A stretch of 64,000 nucleotides of DNA from Roseomonas aerilata DSM 19363 (GTDB taxonomy: Bacteria > Pseudomonadota > Alphaproteobacteria > Acetobacterales > Acetobacteraceae). The stretch covers positions 45,537 through 109,536 of the forward strand of contig NZ_JONP01000016.1 of the NCBI RefSeq assembly GCF_000711725.1, given 5' to 3'. The notes beneath the pieces are model-generated. The model did not search any database, had not been told where the DNA came from, and saw only the letters and a list, made by a program, of their open reading frames with translations. Shown piece after piece: positions 8,620 through 19,436 of the stretch. Numbering within the stretch: the stretch's first letter is position 1; each line of letters begins with the position of its first letter. Made by a program: the position numbers and the translations under genes.

Positions 8620-9708
8620 ATGACCCCTTTCCGCACTCTCCTGCTGCTTCTCGCGATGGCCCTCCCGGCTTCCGCTCAGCAGCCTGTCCTGAACGTCTAT
8701 AACTGGACCGACTACATCGATCCCCAGGCGATCGAGGGCTTCCAGCGCGAGACCGGCATCCGCGTCCGCTACGACGTCTTCGACAGCCTAGAGACGCTGG
8801 AGGGAAAGCTCTCCGCCGGGCGCTCCGGCTACGATGTCATCGTGCCCACCAGCGAGCCGAGCTTCGCCCGCCTGGCCCGCGCGGGCGCGCTCCGCCCGCT
8901 CGACCGCGCCGCGATCCCCAACTGGTCCGGCCAGGACCCCGCATTGCTCGCGCAAGTGGCCAGTAGCGATCCCGGCAACCGCTTCGGCGCCATCTATCTC
9001 TGGGGCACCATCGGCATGGGTCTGCGCGCGGACCGCATCCGCGCCCTCGCGCCCGACGCGCCGCTCGACGGCCTCGACCTCATCCTGAAGCCTGAGAACG
9101 CGCGGCGAATCGCCGGCTGCGGCATCGCCATCATGGACAGCGGCATCGACATCATCCCGAGCGTGCTGCGCTGGCTGGGAAAGGATCCCAACAGCGCCGA
9201 CGCCGCCGACGGGCGCGCGGCCGAGGCGGCGCTTCTGGCCATCCGCCCGCATGTCCGCGCCATCATTCCTTCCTCCGCCATCACGGACGCCCTGGCGCAG
9301 GGCGAGTACTGCGCGGTGCTCACCTATTCGGGCGACGTCGTGCAGGCCCGGAACCGCGCGGAGGCGGCGGGCCGCGACTCCGGCCTGACCTATGCCCAGC
9401 CGAGCCAGGGCGCGCAGATCTGGTTCGACATGCTCGCCATCCCCGCCGACGCGCCGAACCCCGAGGCCGCCCAGCGCTTCATCGACTACATGCTCCGCCC
9501 CCAGGTCATCGCGGGCGTCACGAACCAGGTGCGCTACCCCAACGCCGTCCCCGCCTCCCGCCAATACCTGCGGCCGGAAGTCGCGGCCGATCCCAATGTC
9601 TATCCCTCCCAGGAAGCGATCGCCCGCGCCTTCACCGTCGCTGCCCCCGGGCCGGCGGCCGAGCGCACCCGTGCCCGTTCCTGGTCCCGCTTCAAGGCCG
9701 GCCGTTGA
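8620..9708 (+). CDS. potF: Polyamine ABC transporter, periplasmic binding protein (PotF/PotD type)
   Basis: A 362-residue periplasmic solute-binding protein for putrescine or spermidine. A Sec signal peptide with AxA-like cleavage near residue 19 (MALPASAQQ) precedes the family start LNVYNWTDYIDP, and YDVIVPTSE and YSGDVVQARN blocks follow. Length matches PotF/PotD. It is the first gene of a four-gene set encoding a complete importer. The Asp and Trp ligands of polyamine sites appear to be present (NWTDYID, DMLAIP), but the exact polyamine cannot be named. Confidence 0.92.
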   Translation: MTPFRTLLLLLAMALPASAQQPVLNVYNWTDYIDPQAIEGFQRETGIRVRYDVFDSLETLEGKLSAGRSGYDVIVPTSEPSFARLARAGALRPLDRAAIPNWSGQDPALLAQVASSDPGNRFGAIYLWGTIGMGLRADRIRALAPDAPLDGLDLILKPENARRIAGCGIAIMDSGIDIIPSVLRWLGKDPNSADAADGRAAEAALLAIRPHVRAIIPSSAITDALAQGEYCAVLTYSGDVVQARNRAEAAGRDSGLTYAQPSQGAQIWFDMLAIPADAPNPEAAQRFIDYMLRPQVIAGVTNQVRYPNAVPASRQYLRPEVAADPNVYPSQEAIARAFTVAAPGPAAERTRARSWSRFKAGR

Positions 9709-10754
9709 CCCCACGCCTCTCGCTCACCGCCGTCACCCGCCGCTTTGAGGGCGTGACGGCGCTCGACGGTGTCTCGCTCGACGTCGCCGCCGGGGAGTTC
9801 CTCGCGCTGCTCGGCGGCTCCGGCTCCGGCAAATCTACCCTGCTGCGCGTGATCGCGGGCTTCGAGACGCCCGATTCCGGCACCGTGTCCCTCGATGGCG
9901 CGGACCTCGCGGGCGTGCCCCCGCATCGGCGCCCCGTGAACATGATGTTCCAGTCCTACGCCCTGTTCCCGCACATGAGCGTCGCGGCCAACATCGGCTA
10001 CGGACTCCGCCGCGAGGGTCGCCCGCGCGCCGAGATCGAGGCGCGCGTCGCCCAGGCCGTCGCGACCGTGCGCCTGGAAGGCATGGAGAAGCGCCGCCCC
10101 GACGCCCTCTCCGGCGGCCAGCGCCAGCGCGTCGCCCTTGCCCGCGCCCTGGTGAAGCGCCCCCGCCTCCTCCTGCTGGACGAACCGCTCGGCGCGCTCG
10201 ACGCCAATCTGAGGGAGCGCACGGGCTTCGAGCTGCGCGCGATCCAGCGCGAGAGCGGCGCCGCTTTCGTCATGGTCACCCACGACCAGGCCGAGGCGCT
10301 GGCGCTCGCCGACCGCGTGGCCGTCATGGACCGCGGCCGCCTCCTGCAGGTCGCCCCCCCGCGCGAGCTCTACGAGCGCCCGGCCACCCGCTTCGTCGCC
10401 ACCTTTCTCGGCGCCGCCAACATCCTCTCCGGCGCCCGCACCGCCGACGGCGCGCTGCACTGCCACGAGGCCGCCTGCACCCTCCGCGCCCCCACCCCTA
10501 TCCCCGAGGGAACCGCCGCCGCCGCGATCCGCCCCGAGCGAATCCGCATCGCGACCACGACCGGCGACAACACCGCCGCCGGCACCGTCGAGGAGGCCGC
10601 CTTCCGCGGCGAGAGCAGCCTTCTCCTCGTGCGCCTCGCGGGCGGCGCCCTCATCCGCGTCTCCCACGCCGAGGAGGGCGGCGCCCCACCACCCCGCGGC
10701 ACCCCGGTCCACCTCGCCTGGGACGCCGACGCCGTGGTCCCGCTCGCCGAATGA
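9705..10754 (+). CDS. potG: Polyamine ABC transporter ATPase (PotG/PotA type)
   Basis: ATP-binding subunit of 349 residues. Walker A is GGSGSGKST, the ABC signature is LSGGQRQRVALARAL, Walker B is LLLDEPLGALD, and the switch His is in VTHDQAEALALADR. The C-terminal 100 residues form a TOBE regulatory domain (AAIRPERIRI). The start is TTG at 9705, overlapping the potF stop as TTGA; the product begins MTPRLSLTAVTRRF, the normal beginning of the nucleotide-binding domain, so this weak start is needed. It powers the PotH-PotI channel encoded next. Confidence 0.93.
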   Translation: MTPRLSLTAVTRRFEGVTALDGVSLDVAAGEFLALLGGSGSGKSTLLRVIAGFETPDSGTVSLDGADLAGVPPHRRPVNMMFQSYALFPHMSVAANIGYGLRREGRPRAEIEARVAQAVATVRLEGMEKRRPDALSGGQRQRVALARALVKRPRLLLLDEPLGALDANLRERTGFELRAIQRESGAAFVMVTHDQAEALALADRVAVMDRGRLLQVAPPRELYERPATRFVATFLGAANILSGARTADGALHCHEAACTLRAPTPIPEGTAAAAIRPERIRIATTTGDNTAAGTVEEAAFRGESSLLLVRLAGGALIRVSHAEEGGAPPPRGTPVHLAWDADAVVPLAE

Positions 10755-11587
10755 AAGCCGTCCTCCGCCTCATCCCCGCCGCCTGGCTCGCCCTGCTGGT
10801 CGCAGCACCTCTCGTGCTGGTCGCCATCATGGCCCTCTCCTGGCAGGCCGAGGGCGTGCCCCCCTACAGCCCGCCCTGGGCGGGGGAGGGGATCAACCCT
10901 GACAACCTCCGCCTCCTGGCCGAGGACCCCCACTACCGCGACGCCCTCGCCCAATCGCTGGTCGTCGCCGCCCTCACCGCCGGCCTCTGCCTGCTGGTCG
11001 CCACCCCGATGGGCATTGCCATTGCCCGCGCCGGGCGGGGGCGCAACGCGCTGCTCGGCGCGGTCCTGCTGCCTTTCTGGACGGGCTTCCTCATCCGCAT
11101 CGGCGCCTGGATCGGCCTGTTGCGGGACGAGGGCTGGATCAACTCCGTCCTCCGCGCCCTCGGCTGGATCGACCAGCCCCTGCCGCTGCTCTACTCTAAC
11201 GGCGCGATGCTGCTGGGCATGGTCCACGCCTACCTGCCCTTCGCCGTGCTGCCCGTCTTCGCAGCGGCCACGCGGCTGGACCCCGTGCTGGAACAGGCCG
11301 CCGCCGACCTCGGCGCCACCCCCGGCCGCGCCTTCCTCACGATCACCCTGCCGCAGCTCCTTCCGGCGCTCGCCGCCGCCTTCCTCCTCGTCTTCATCCC
11401 CGCGGCGGGCGAGTACGTCATCCCCGAACTCCTTGGCCCCGCCGACGCCACCCTCGTCGGCCGCGTCCTCTTCCAGGAGTTCTTCCAGAACCGGGATTGG
11501 CCCGTCGCCTCTGCCCTCGCGATCGCGCTCCTGGCCCTGCTGCTCGGCCCCATCATCCTCTTCCAGCGCCTGGGCCGCTCGGCATGA
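10751..11587 (+). CDS. potH: Polyamine ABC transporter permease (PotH type)
   Basis: A 278-residue inner-membrane permease with about six transmembrane segments. The EAA loop that docks the ATPase is at about residues 180-200 (EQAAADLGATPGRAFLTITLP). The start overlaps the potG stop as ATGA. Together with PotI it forms the channel for the polyamine captured by PotF. Confidence 0.92.
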   Translation: MKAVLRLIPAAWLALLVAAPLVLVAIMALSWQAEGVPPYSPPWAGEGINPDNLRLLAEDPHYRDALAQSLVVAALTAGLCLLVATPMGIAIARAGRGRNALLGAVLLPFWTGFLIRIGAWIGLLRDEGWINSVLRALGWIDQPLPLLYSNGAMLLGMVHAYLPFAVLPVFAAATRLDPVLEQAAADLGATPGRAFLTITLPQLLPALAAAFLLVFIPAAGEYVIPELLGPADATLVGRVLFQEFFQNRDWPVASALAIALLALLLGPIILFQRLGRSA

Positions 11588-12372
11588 CGCCGCGCTGGCT
11601 CCGGGTCGCCATGTGGGCCGGCCTCGCCTTCCTCTGGCTGCCGGTGGCGCTGCTCGTCGCCTACGCCTTCTCGGCCGATCCGGTTCCCTTCCGCTGGGGC
11701 GGCTTCTCCACGCGCTGGTTCACGGCGCTGGCCGCCAATGACCGCCTGCTGGAGGCCGCCTGGCTCTCCCTCCGCGTTGCCGCCGGCGCCGCCACCCTGG
11801 CCGTCCTCCTCGGCAGCGCCACCGGCTGGGTTCTAGCCCGCCACGGCCCCTTTGCTGGCCGCGCGGTCTTCGGTGCCCTTGCCGGCGCCCCCCTGGTTCT
11901 GCCGGAAGTGGTGACCGGCCTTTCCCTTCTCCTCCTTTTCGTGGCGCTAGAGGGCGCGACAGGCTGGCCGGAGGGCCGCGGGGCCCTGACCGTCCTGCTC
12001 GCCCATGCCACGCTCGGTACCGCCTACGCCGCTGTCGTCATCCAGTCCCGCCTCGCCTCCCGCGACCGGGACCTGGAGGAGGCCGCCCGCGACCTTGGCG
12101 CCGGCCCCGCCACGGCCTTCGCCACCGTCACCCTGCCCCTGATGGCGCCCAGCCTCGCCGCCGCCTGGCTCCTCGCCTTCACCCTCTCGCTGGACGACGT
12201 GGTGCTCGCCTCCTTCGTCTCCGGCCCCGCCGGCACCACCCTGCCGGTCGCGCTCTTCTCCATGCTCCGCCTCGGCATGACGCCCGAGGTGAACGCCCTG
12301 GCCACGCTTCTCCTGGTGGCTGCTGGCGTCACCCTCGCGGCAGTCGGCTGGTTGTTGCGCCCCCGCGAGTAG
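11584..12372 (+). CDS. potI: Polyamine ABC transporter permease (PotI type)
   Basis: Second permease, 262 residues, six predicted membrane segments, EAA loop EEAARDLGAGPATAFATVTLP. The start at 11584 gives the usual short cytoplasmic N-terminus and an ATGA overlap with potH; a longer frame opening at 11497 would read through potH and is rejected. The typical SLDDVVLASF motif of PotI/PotC permeases is present near residue 200. Last gene of the operon. Confidence 0.92.
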   Translation: MTPRWLRVAMWAGLAFLWLPVALLVAYAFSADPVPFRWGGFSTRWFTALAANDRLLEAAWLSLRVAAGAATLAVLLGSATGWVLARHGPFAGRAVFGALAGAPLVLPEVVTGLSLLLLFVALEGATGWPEGRGALTVLLAHATLGTAYAAVVIQSRLASRDRDLEEAARDLGAGPATAFATVTLPLMAPSLAAAWLLAFTLSLDDVVLASFVSGPAGTTLPVALFSMLRLGMTPEVNALATLLLVAAGVTLAAVGWLLRPRE

Positions 12373-12444
12373 AAATCGGGACTGGAATGCGCGGATCGGC
12401 GGTTTCGCCGCGCCGCCAGGGAGACTAGGGTCCGCGCTATCTGA

Positions 12445-14114
<1,670 letters not shown>

Positions 14115-14156
14115 TTTCCGCCCCCTCAAAGCACCGCCCACACTGGAACGCACCGA

Positions 14157-15359
14157 ATGCCCGCCCTCGCTCAGAGGCTGCAGGAGATCACCCTCTCCGG
14201 CTCCTCCCGCATGTCCCTTCGCGCGCGCGAGCTGCGCGAGGCCGGCCACAAGGTCATCAGCCTGACCATCGGCGAGCCCGACTTCGCCACCCCGCCCCAC
14301 GCCATCGAGGCCGCGCACGAAGCCGCCCTGGCCGGCAAAACCAAGTACCCGCCGAACGACGGCTGGCCTGAGCTGAAGGCCGCCGTTCAGCGCAAGTTCA
14401 AGCGCGAGAACGGCCTCGACTACGCCCTAGACGAGATCATGATCGGCAACGGCGGCAAGCAGGTGATCCTGGACGGCATCCTCGCCACCGTCGATGCGGG
14501 CGACGAGATCGTCATCCCCACCCCCTTCTGGTCCGCCTATGCCGACATCGGCAAGCTCGCTGGCGGCGTGCCCGTTCTCGTGCCCTGCCCGCAGAACAAC
14601 GGCTTCAAGCTCCGCCCCGAGGACCTCGACGCCGCCATCACCCCGCGCACCAAGTGGGTGGTACTGAACTTCCCCAACAACCCCTCCGGCGCCGCCCTCA
14701 CGCGCGACGAGGTGGCCGCGCTCGCCGCCGTGCTGATGCGCCACCCCCATGTCTGGGTGATGTCGGACGAGATGTACGAGCACATCAGCTACGTCGAGAC
14801 CGGCTTCCACAGCATCGCCGCCGTCGAGCCAGGATTGAAGGACCGCGTGCTCACCGTCAGCGGCGCCTCGAAAACCTACGCCATGACCGGCTGGCGCGTC
14901 GGCTTCTGCGGTGGCCCTCGCGCGCTGATCAAGGCCATGACCAACATGCAGAGCCAGACGACGAACGGCATCGCCACCGTCGCCCAGGCCGCCACCATCG
15001 CGGCCCTCGACGGCCCGCAGGACGCGGTGGAAGAGCGCCGTGCCCTCTACCGCGCCCGCCGCGACCTCGTGGTGGAGATGCTGAACGAGGCGCCGGGCAT
15101 CCAGTGCCACCGCCCGGAAGGCGCCTTCTACGTCTATCCCGGCGTCGCCGGCCTGCTCGGCCGCACCACCGCCGGCGGCCGCCGCCTGGAAACGGACGAG
15201 GACGTCGCCATGGCCCTGCTGGAGGAGAACCACGTCGCCACCGTCTCCGGCACCGCCTACGCGATGAGCCCCTATATCCGCCTCTCCTACGCGACGGACA
15301 CCGAAACGCTGCGCGAGGCCTGCGCCCGCATCCAGGCTTTCTGCCAGGGCCTGTCATGA
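14157..15359 (+). CDS. PLP-dependent class I aminotransferase, copy 2
   Basis: A 400-residue paralogue of the gene at 12463, with the PLP lysine again at residue 239 (SKTYAMTGWRVGF), the cofactor loop NFPNNPSGA, the Arg-containing IRLSYAT near the end, and the same C-terminal pattern (QAFCQGL versus QRFCQGL). The two share block order throughout, so a tandem duplication is likely. The altered NNPCNPTG to NFPNNPSG loop suggests a different amino donor. Its stop overlaps the next gene as ATGA. Confidence 0.9.
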   Translation: MPALAQRLQEITLSGSSRMSLRARELREAGHKVISLTIGEPDFATPPHAIEAAHEAALAGKTKYPPNDGWPELKAAVQRKFKRENGLDYALDEIMIGNGGKQVILDGILATVDAGDEIVIPTPFWSAYADIGKLAGGVPVLVPCPQNNGFKLRPEDLDAAITPRTKWVVLNFPNNPSGAALTRDEVAALAAVLMRHPHVWVMSDEMYEHISYVETGFHSIAAVEPGLKDRVLTVSGASKTYAMTGWRVGFCGGPRALIKAMTNMQSQTTNGIATVAQAATIAALDGPQDAVEERRALYRARRDLVVEMLNEAPGIQCHRPEGAFYVYPGVAGLLGRTTAGGRRLETDEDVAMALLEENHVATVSGTAYAMSPYIRLSYATDTETLREACARIQAFCQGLS

Positions 15360-16354
15360 CCCCGGCCATCCGCCCCGGCACCGACGCCGATGCGGATGGC
15401 TTCATCCGCCTGATCGGCGATGCCTGGGCCGAATACCCCAACTGCGTCCTCGACGTGGACGCCGAGGTCCCCGAGCTCCGGGCGCTTGCCACCCACTTCG
15501 AGAAGGTCGGCGGTGCCCTCTGGGCCGCCGAGGCGGACGGCGCCATCGTCGGCATGGTCGCCACCCGCCCGCTTCGCGATGATGACGAGGCCTGGGAAAT
15601 CGGCCGCATGTACGTGGCGAAATCCGCCCGCGGCACCGGCCTCGCCCATGCCCTGCTCGACCGCGCCGAGGCCCATGCCGTCGCCCACGGCGCCAGGCGC
15701 ATGATCCTCTGGACCGACACCCGCTTCGAGGCCGCGCACCGCTTCTACGAGAAGCGCGGCTACGTCCGCGCCGGCTCCATCCGCATCCTCGATGACATCT
15801 CTAACTCCCTCGAGTTCCGTTACGCCAAGCCCGCGACCGGTGTGGTGGTTGAGGTTCTGGACGCCGCCGCGGCCTCCAGCGCCGAGCGCCGCCTGGCCGA
15901 GATCCTCGTCGCCTGCGTCGCCGCCGGCGCCTCCGTCTCCTACCTGCCGCCCCTCTCGCGCGAGGTCGCCCGCGCCTTCTGGCGGGGCGTTTCCGCCGAC
16001 GTCGCAACCGGCGCCAAGGTGCTTCTCGGCGCCTGGTGCGACGGCCAGCTCGCCGGCACCGTGCAACTCGTCCTCGCGCAGCAGCCTAACGCCCCCCACC
16101 GCGCGGAGGTCGCGAAGGTCCTCGTGGACCCCGCCTTCCGCCGCCGCGGCATCGGCCGCGCCCTCATCCGCCGCGCCGAGCAGACCGCCCGCGGCATCGG
16201 CCGGAGCCTTCTGGTGCTGGACACCGAGGCCGGCGGCGACGCAGAGCGCCTCTACCGCAGCCTCGGCTGGCAGGAGACCGGCCGCGTGCCCGGCTACGCG
16301 CTGGGCCACGACCGCCAGCCGCTCGACACCGTCTTCTTCTGGAAGAGGCCCTGA
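15356..16354 (+). CDS. Protein with two tandem GNAT acetyltransferase domains
   Basis: 332 residues made of two GNAT domains. The first (about 1-160) has YVAKSARGTGLAHALLDRAE as its acetyl-CoA loop and FYEKRGYVRAG at its end. The second (about 165-332) has VLVDPAFRRRGIGRALIRRAE and RLYRSLGWQETG. Both loops retain the RGxGxA/G pyrophosphate-binding pattern, so both may be active. The start at 15356 gives an ATGA overlap. The longer upstream frame is antisense-like shadow coding over the aminotransferase and is rejected. Substrates are unknown. Confidence 0.85.
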   Translation: MTPAIRPGTDADADGFIRLIGDAWAEYPNCVLDVDAEVPELRALATHFEKVGGALWAAEADGAIVGMVATRPLRDDDEAWEIGRMYVAKSARGTGLAHALLDRAEAHAVAHGARRMILWTDTRFEAAHRFYEKRGYVRAGSIRILDDISNSLEFRYAKPATGVVVEVLDAAAASSAERRLAEILVACVAAGASVSYLPPLSREVARAFWRGVSADVATGAKVLLGAWCDGQLAGTVQLVLAQQPNAPHRAEVAKVLVDPAFRRRGIGRALIRRAEQTARGIGRSLLVLDTEAGGDAERLYRSLGWQETGRVPGYALGHDRQPLDTVFFWKRP

Positions 16355-16863
16355 TGATCACGCCGGACTGGTGCCGCATGATGGCGGCCTACAACGCGGA
16401 GATGAACCGCCGCCTTTACGCCGCCGCCGCCCGCCTGACGGACGCCGCTCGGCGCGAGACCCGCGGCGCTTTCTTCGGCAGCCTGCACGGCACGCTGAAC
16501 CACCTTCTCTGGGGTGACATGCAGTGGATGTCGCGCTTCGACGGCGGCGAGAAGCCCCCGGTCGGGGGCGGCCAGGCCAGCACCGGCCTGGAACCCGACT
16601 TCGACGCCCTGGCCCGCCGCCGCGCCGCCATGGACGCCCGCATCACTGACTGGACCAGCCGCCTCTCACCAGAATGGCTCGCCGGTGACCTCACCTGGAC
16701 CAGCGGCGCCGCAGGCCGGGAGATCACGCGCCCCCGTGCCCTGCTGGTCACCCACTTCTTCAACCACCAGACCCATCACCGCGGCCAGGCCCACGCACTG
16801 CTGACCGCCGCCGGCGAGGATACCGGCGACACCGACCTCTTCCTCGTGCTGGACGCCGCCTAG
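16354..16863 (+). CDS. DinB family protein
   Basis: A 169-residue four-helix-bundle protein of the DinB/YfiT family. The three metal-binding histidines are visible: NHLLWGDMQWMSRF near residue 50 and FNHQTHHRGQAHALL near residues 133-147. Members are metal-dependent and some are thiol transferases or damage-induced, but this member's reaction is unknown. It overlaps the dual-GNAT stop by one base (TGATG). Its stop TAG lies inside the CTAG palindrome that also supplies the stop of the convergent VOC gene. Confidence 0.88.
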   Translation: MITPDWCRMMAAYNAEMNRRLYAAAARLTDAARRETRGAFFGSLHGTLNHLLWGDMQWMSRFDGGEKPPVGGGQASTGLEPDFDALARRRAAMDARITDWTSRLSPEWLAGDLTWTSGAAGREITRPRALLVTHFFNHQTHHRGQAHALLTAAGEDTGDTDLFLVLDAA

Positions 16864-17240
16864 CTCCGCTCGAGCAGCTCCACCCGCACGTTCTCCGGCC
16901 CCTCGATGAAAGCAATGCGTGTGCCCGGCCGAACATCGTTCGGCTCCATCACCACGCGAACGCCCTTCGACCGCATCTCCTCGATAACGGCATCGATGCC
17001 CTTCACCGTCACCGCGAGGTGCTCGATCCCAAGAAAGGGCGCCGGAGGGTTGCCCGGCGTCGTCGCGGGAACGCGGTCGATGAAGATGTCCACACCGCCG
17101 AGATCAAGGGTCACCCGCAGGCTCGTCGGTCCCTCGTTCCGCCCCTTCTTCTCCGCCGTCAGGTGCTCGACGAACCAGGCCGCCGTCGCGTCCGGGTCGG
17201 GGCTGCGGAGATGAACGTGATCGAAGGCGAAGCGGGCCAT
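16860..17240 (-). CDS. VOC (glyoxalase/dioxygenase fold) family protein
   Basis: A 126-residue protein with two beta-alpha-beta-beta-beta modules: FDHVHLRSPDPDATAAWFVEHL opens the first and IEHLAVTVKGIDAVIEEM the second. His in DHVHL, His in IEHLA and Glu in NVRVELLE are the expected metal ligands. The start at 17240 is chosen because GAGGAAA lies just upstream, overlapping the stop of the small lipoprotein gene; a more distal ATG at 17288 is out of step with the family. It is the last gene of the peptide-transporter transcript. Substrate unknown. Confidence 0.82.
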   Translation of the reverse strand: MARFAFDHVHLRSPDPDATAAWFVEHLTAEKKGRNEGPTSLRVTLDLGGVDIFIDRVPATTPGNPPAPFLGIEHLAVTVKGIDAVIEEMRSKGVRVVMEPNDVRPGTRIAFIEGPENVRVELLERS

Positions 17241-17250
17241 GACGGTTTCC

Positions 17251-17364
17251 TCAGCGAAGGCTGTTGAGTCCGCCACTACCACCGACATAGGGCCCGCGCG
17301 ACCCCTCCCGCCCCTCGCAAGCAGCGAGGCCGAGCAGCGCCAGCAGGACGAGAGCCGCCCGCAT
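17251..17364 (-). CDS. Tiny lipoprotein of 37 residues
   Basis: A short gene not reaching usual length cut-offs. The product starts MRAALVLLALLGLAAC, a complete lipoprotein signal peptide with lipobox LAAC, so mature protein would be only 22 residues from the lipidated Cys, ending GPYVGGSGGLNSLR. Its ATG overlaps the stop of the ATPase gene upstream by one base (TGATG) and its stop (TGAGGAAA) contains the ribosome binding site of the VOC gene, so it sits snugly between two genes in the same operon. No function can be named. The entericidin family is comparable in size but no sequence match is claimed. Confidence 0.65.
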   Translation of the reverse strand: MRAALVLLALLGLAACEGREGSRGPYVGGSGGLNSLR

Positions 17365-18428
17365 CAGACCGGCTGCCCGCCATGGTTAGGCAGGTCGTTC
17401 AGGTGGCACCGGCTGCGATGCCCGGGCGCCACCTCCTGCAAGGCCGGGATCTCCACCCGGCAGCGGTCGAAGGCGTGCGGGCAGCGCGGATGGAAATGGC
17501 ACCCTGCCGGCGGGTTGAGCGGGGAGGGGATCTCACCCTTCACCGTCGCGAAGGCCTTCTTCCGCGCCTCGATCTTCGGCACCGCCGCCAGCAGAGACTG
17601 CGTGTAGGGATGGTTGGCGCGGGCAAACACCGTCTCCGTCGGCGCCTCCTCCACCACGCGGCCGAGATACATGATCACCACCCGGTCACTCAGGTGCTCC
17701 ACCACGCCGAGGTCGTGGGAGATGAACAGGTAGGTAAGGTTCAGCTCCCCCCGCAGCTTCATGAACAGGTTCAGCACCTGCGCCTGGATCGAGACGTCGA
17801 GTGCCGCCACCGACTCGTCGCAGACAAGGAACTCCGGCTGGACCGCCAGCGCCCGCGCGATGCCGATGCGCTGCCGCTGCCCGCCCGAGAACTGGTGCGG
17901 GTAGCGCGCCTTGAACGCCGGATCGAGGCCCGCGCGCCGCATCTGCTCGTCTACATAGGCGGAGAAGCCAGCCCGCGTCGTCAGCCCATGGAAGAGCGGC
18001 GCCTCGCCGATGATCTCCGCCACCTTCAGCCGCGGGTTCAGCGAGGACATCGGGTCCTGGAAGATCATCTGCGCCTGCAGCATAGCCGCCCGCGCTTCCT
18101 TCCCGTGCAGCCCCGTGCGGTCCCGGCCCTTCCATAGGATCGTCCCGTCCGAGGGCGGCATGATGCCCGCCACCATCCGTCCGAGCGTGGACTTCCCGCA
18201 GCCGGATTCCCCAACGAGCCCGACCACCTCCCCCTTGCGGATCGTCAGGTCCACCTTGTCCACCGCGTGCACGACCTCGTCGCGCAACGGCGCGCCGAGC
18301 TTGGCCGCGATCTTCCCGGCGAAATCCAGCCGCTTGGCGAAGCGGCGGGATACCCCCACCACCTCGATCAGCTTCTCCGCATCCGCCCCGCGCGCGAAAG
18401 CCTTCGGGGCCTCAACCGTCGCGCTCAT
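17364..18428 (-). CDS. dppF: Di/oligopeptide ABC transporter ATPase (DppF/OppF type)
   Basis: A 354-residue ATPase. Walker A is GESGCGKST, the signature SGGQRQRIGIARAL, Walker B LVCDESVAALD (Ser replaces the usual Pro after DE), and the C-terminal CHFHPRCPHAFDRC oligopeptide-transporter motif carries the cysteine cluster of this subfamily. The start at 18428 overlaps the dppD stop as ATGA. An extended first domain insert (residues 30-60, AKRLDFAGKIAAKLGAPLRDEV) is typical of DppF/OppF. It energises the DppBC channel with DppD. Confidence 0.92.
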   Translation of the reverse strand: MSATVEAPKAFARGADAEKLIEVVGVSRRFAKRLDFAGKIAAKLGAPLRDEVVHAVDKVDLTIRKGEVVGLVGESGCGKSTLGRMVAGIMPPSDGTILWKGRDRTGLHGKEARAAMLQAQMIFQDPMSSLNPRLKVAEIIGEAPLFHGLTTRAGFSAYVDEQMRRAGLDPAFKARYPHQFSGGQRQRIGIARALAVQPEFLVCDESVAALDVSIQAQVLNLFMKLRGELNLTYLFISHDLGVVEHLSDRVVIMYLGRVVEEAPTETVFARANHPYTQSLLAAVPKIEARKKAFATVKGEIPSPLNPPAGCHFHPRCPHAFDRCRVEIPALQEVAPGHRSRCHLNDLPNHGGQPV

Positions 18429-19435
18429 GCGGCCACTCCCGCGTTCTCGAGATGCGGCCGGAAGCACCGCGCCTCATGCGCGGGCAGGATCTCGGCCATG
18501 GGCGGGGATTGCACGCAGACCTCGGCCGCCCGCGGGCAGCGCGTGCGGAAGGGGCAGCCTGCCGGCAGGTTGAGCAGGGAAGGGGTCATCCCCGGAATCT
18601 GCAGCAGCGGCTGCCCCCGCTTGTTGCGGCTGGGCACCGAACCCAACAGCCCGTGCGTATAGGGATGGAGCGGGTGGTCCAGCACGTCGTCCACCGCGCC
18701 GTACTCCGCGATCTCGCCCGCGTACATCACGGCGATATCGTCTGCGAGGCCCGCCACAACCGAGAGGTCGTGCGTGATCCAGATGATGGAGGTGCCGGTC
18801 GTCGCCGCCAGCTTCTGCACCTCGGCCAGGATCTGCCCCTGAATCGTCACGTCCAGCGCGGTCGTCGGCTCGTCCGCCACGATCAGCTCTGGCTCGTGCA
18901 GCAGGGCGATCGCGATCGCGACCCGCTGGCGCATGCCGCCCGAGAACTGGTGCGGATAGGACTTCAGCCGCTCGTCGGGGGAGGGGATGCCCACCATCCC
19001 CAGCGTGTCCCGCGCCCGCTGCCGCGCGTCCTCGCGGCTGATCTTCCGATGCGCCTGCATCGTCTCGATCATCTGCGTGTCGATGCGCAGGACCGGGTTC
19101 AGCGTCATCATCGGGTCCTGGAAGATCATGGCAACCCGGTTTCCCCGGAGCTGCCGCATCTCCTCCTCCGAGGCCTTCGCCAAGTCCCGCCCGCCGAACA
19201 GGATCTCGCCGCCGACGATCCGCCCGGGCTCGTCCACCAGCCGCATGATGGAGAAGCCGGTCACGGTCTTGCCCGAGCCGGATTCACCCACCAGCCCGAG
19301 CACCTTCCCGCGCCCGACATTGAAGGACACGTCGTTGACCGCCGGCACCACCCCGGCGCGCGTGAAGAAATGCGTCCGCAGGTTCCGCACCTGCAGGGTG
19401 GGCGGGGCGGCGGAGGCGGGAATATTGGGCTGCAC
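18425..19435 (-). CDS. dppD: Di/oligopeptide ABC transporter ATPase (DppD/OppD type)
   Basis: A 336-residue ATPase. Walker A is GESGSGKTV, signature [15 protein letters not shown], Walker [13 protein letters not shown], and the C-terminal [14 protein letters not shown] cysteine motif of the OppD/DppD subfamily is present. The start is GTG at 19435, one base after the dppC stop. It partners DppF. Confidence 0.92.
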   Translation of the reverse strand: MQPNIPASAAPPTLQVRNLRTHFFTRAGVVPAVNDVSFNVGRGKVLGLVGESGSGKTVTGFSIMRLVDEPGRIVGGEILFGGRDLAKASEEEMRQLRGNRVAMIFQDPMMTLNPVLRIDTQMIETMQAHRKISREDARQRARDTLGMVGIPSPDERLKSYPHQFSGGMRQRVAIAIALLHEPELIVADEPTTALDVTIQGQILAEVQKLAATTGTSIIWITHDLSVVAGLADDIAVMYAGEIAEYGAVDDVLDHPLHPYTHGLLGSVPSRNKRGQPLLQIPGMTPSLLNLPAGCPFRTRCPRAAEVCVQSPPMAEILPAHEARCFRPHLENAGVAA

Positions 19436-19436
19436 G

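Noticed and set aside
3489..8620. Prophage attachment sites or integration repeats at the edges of the tail block
   Set aside because: No direct repeat longer than a few GC-rich bases was seen at the two borders, and there is no tRNA or integrase gene nearby.
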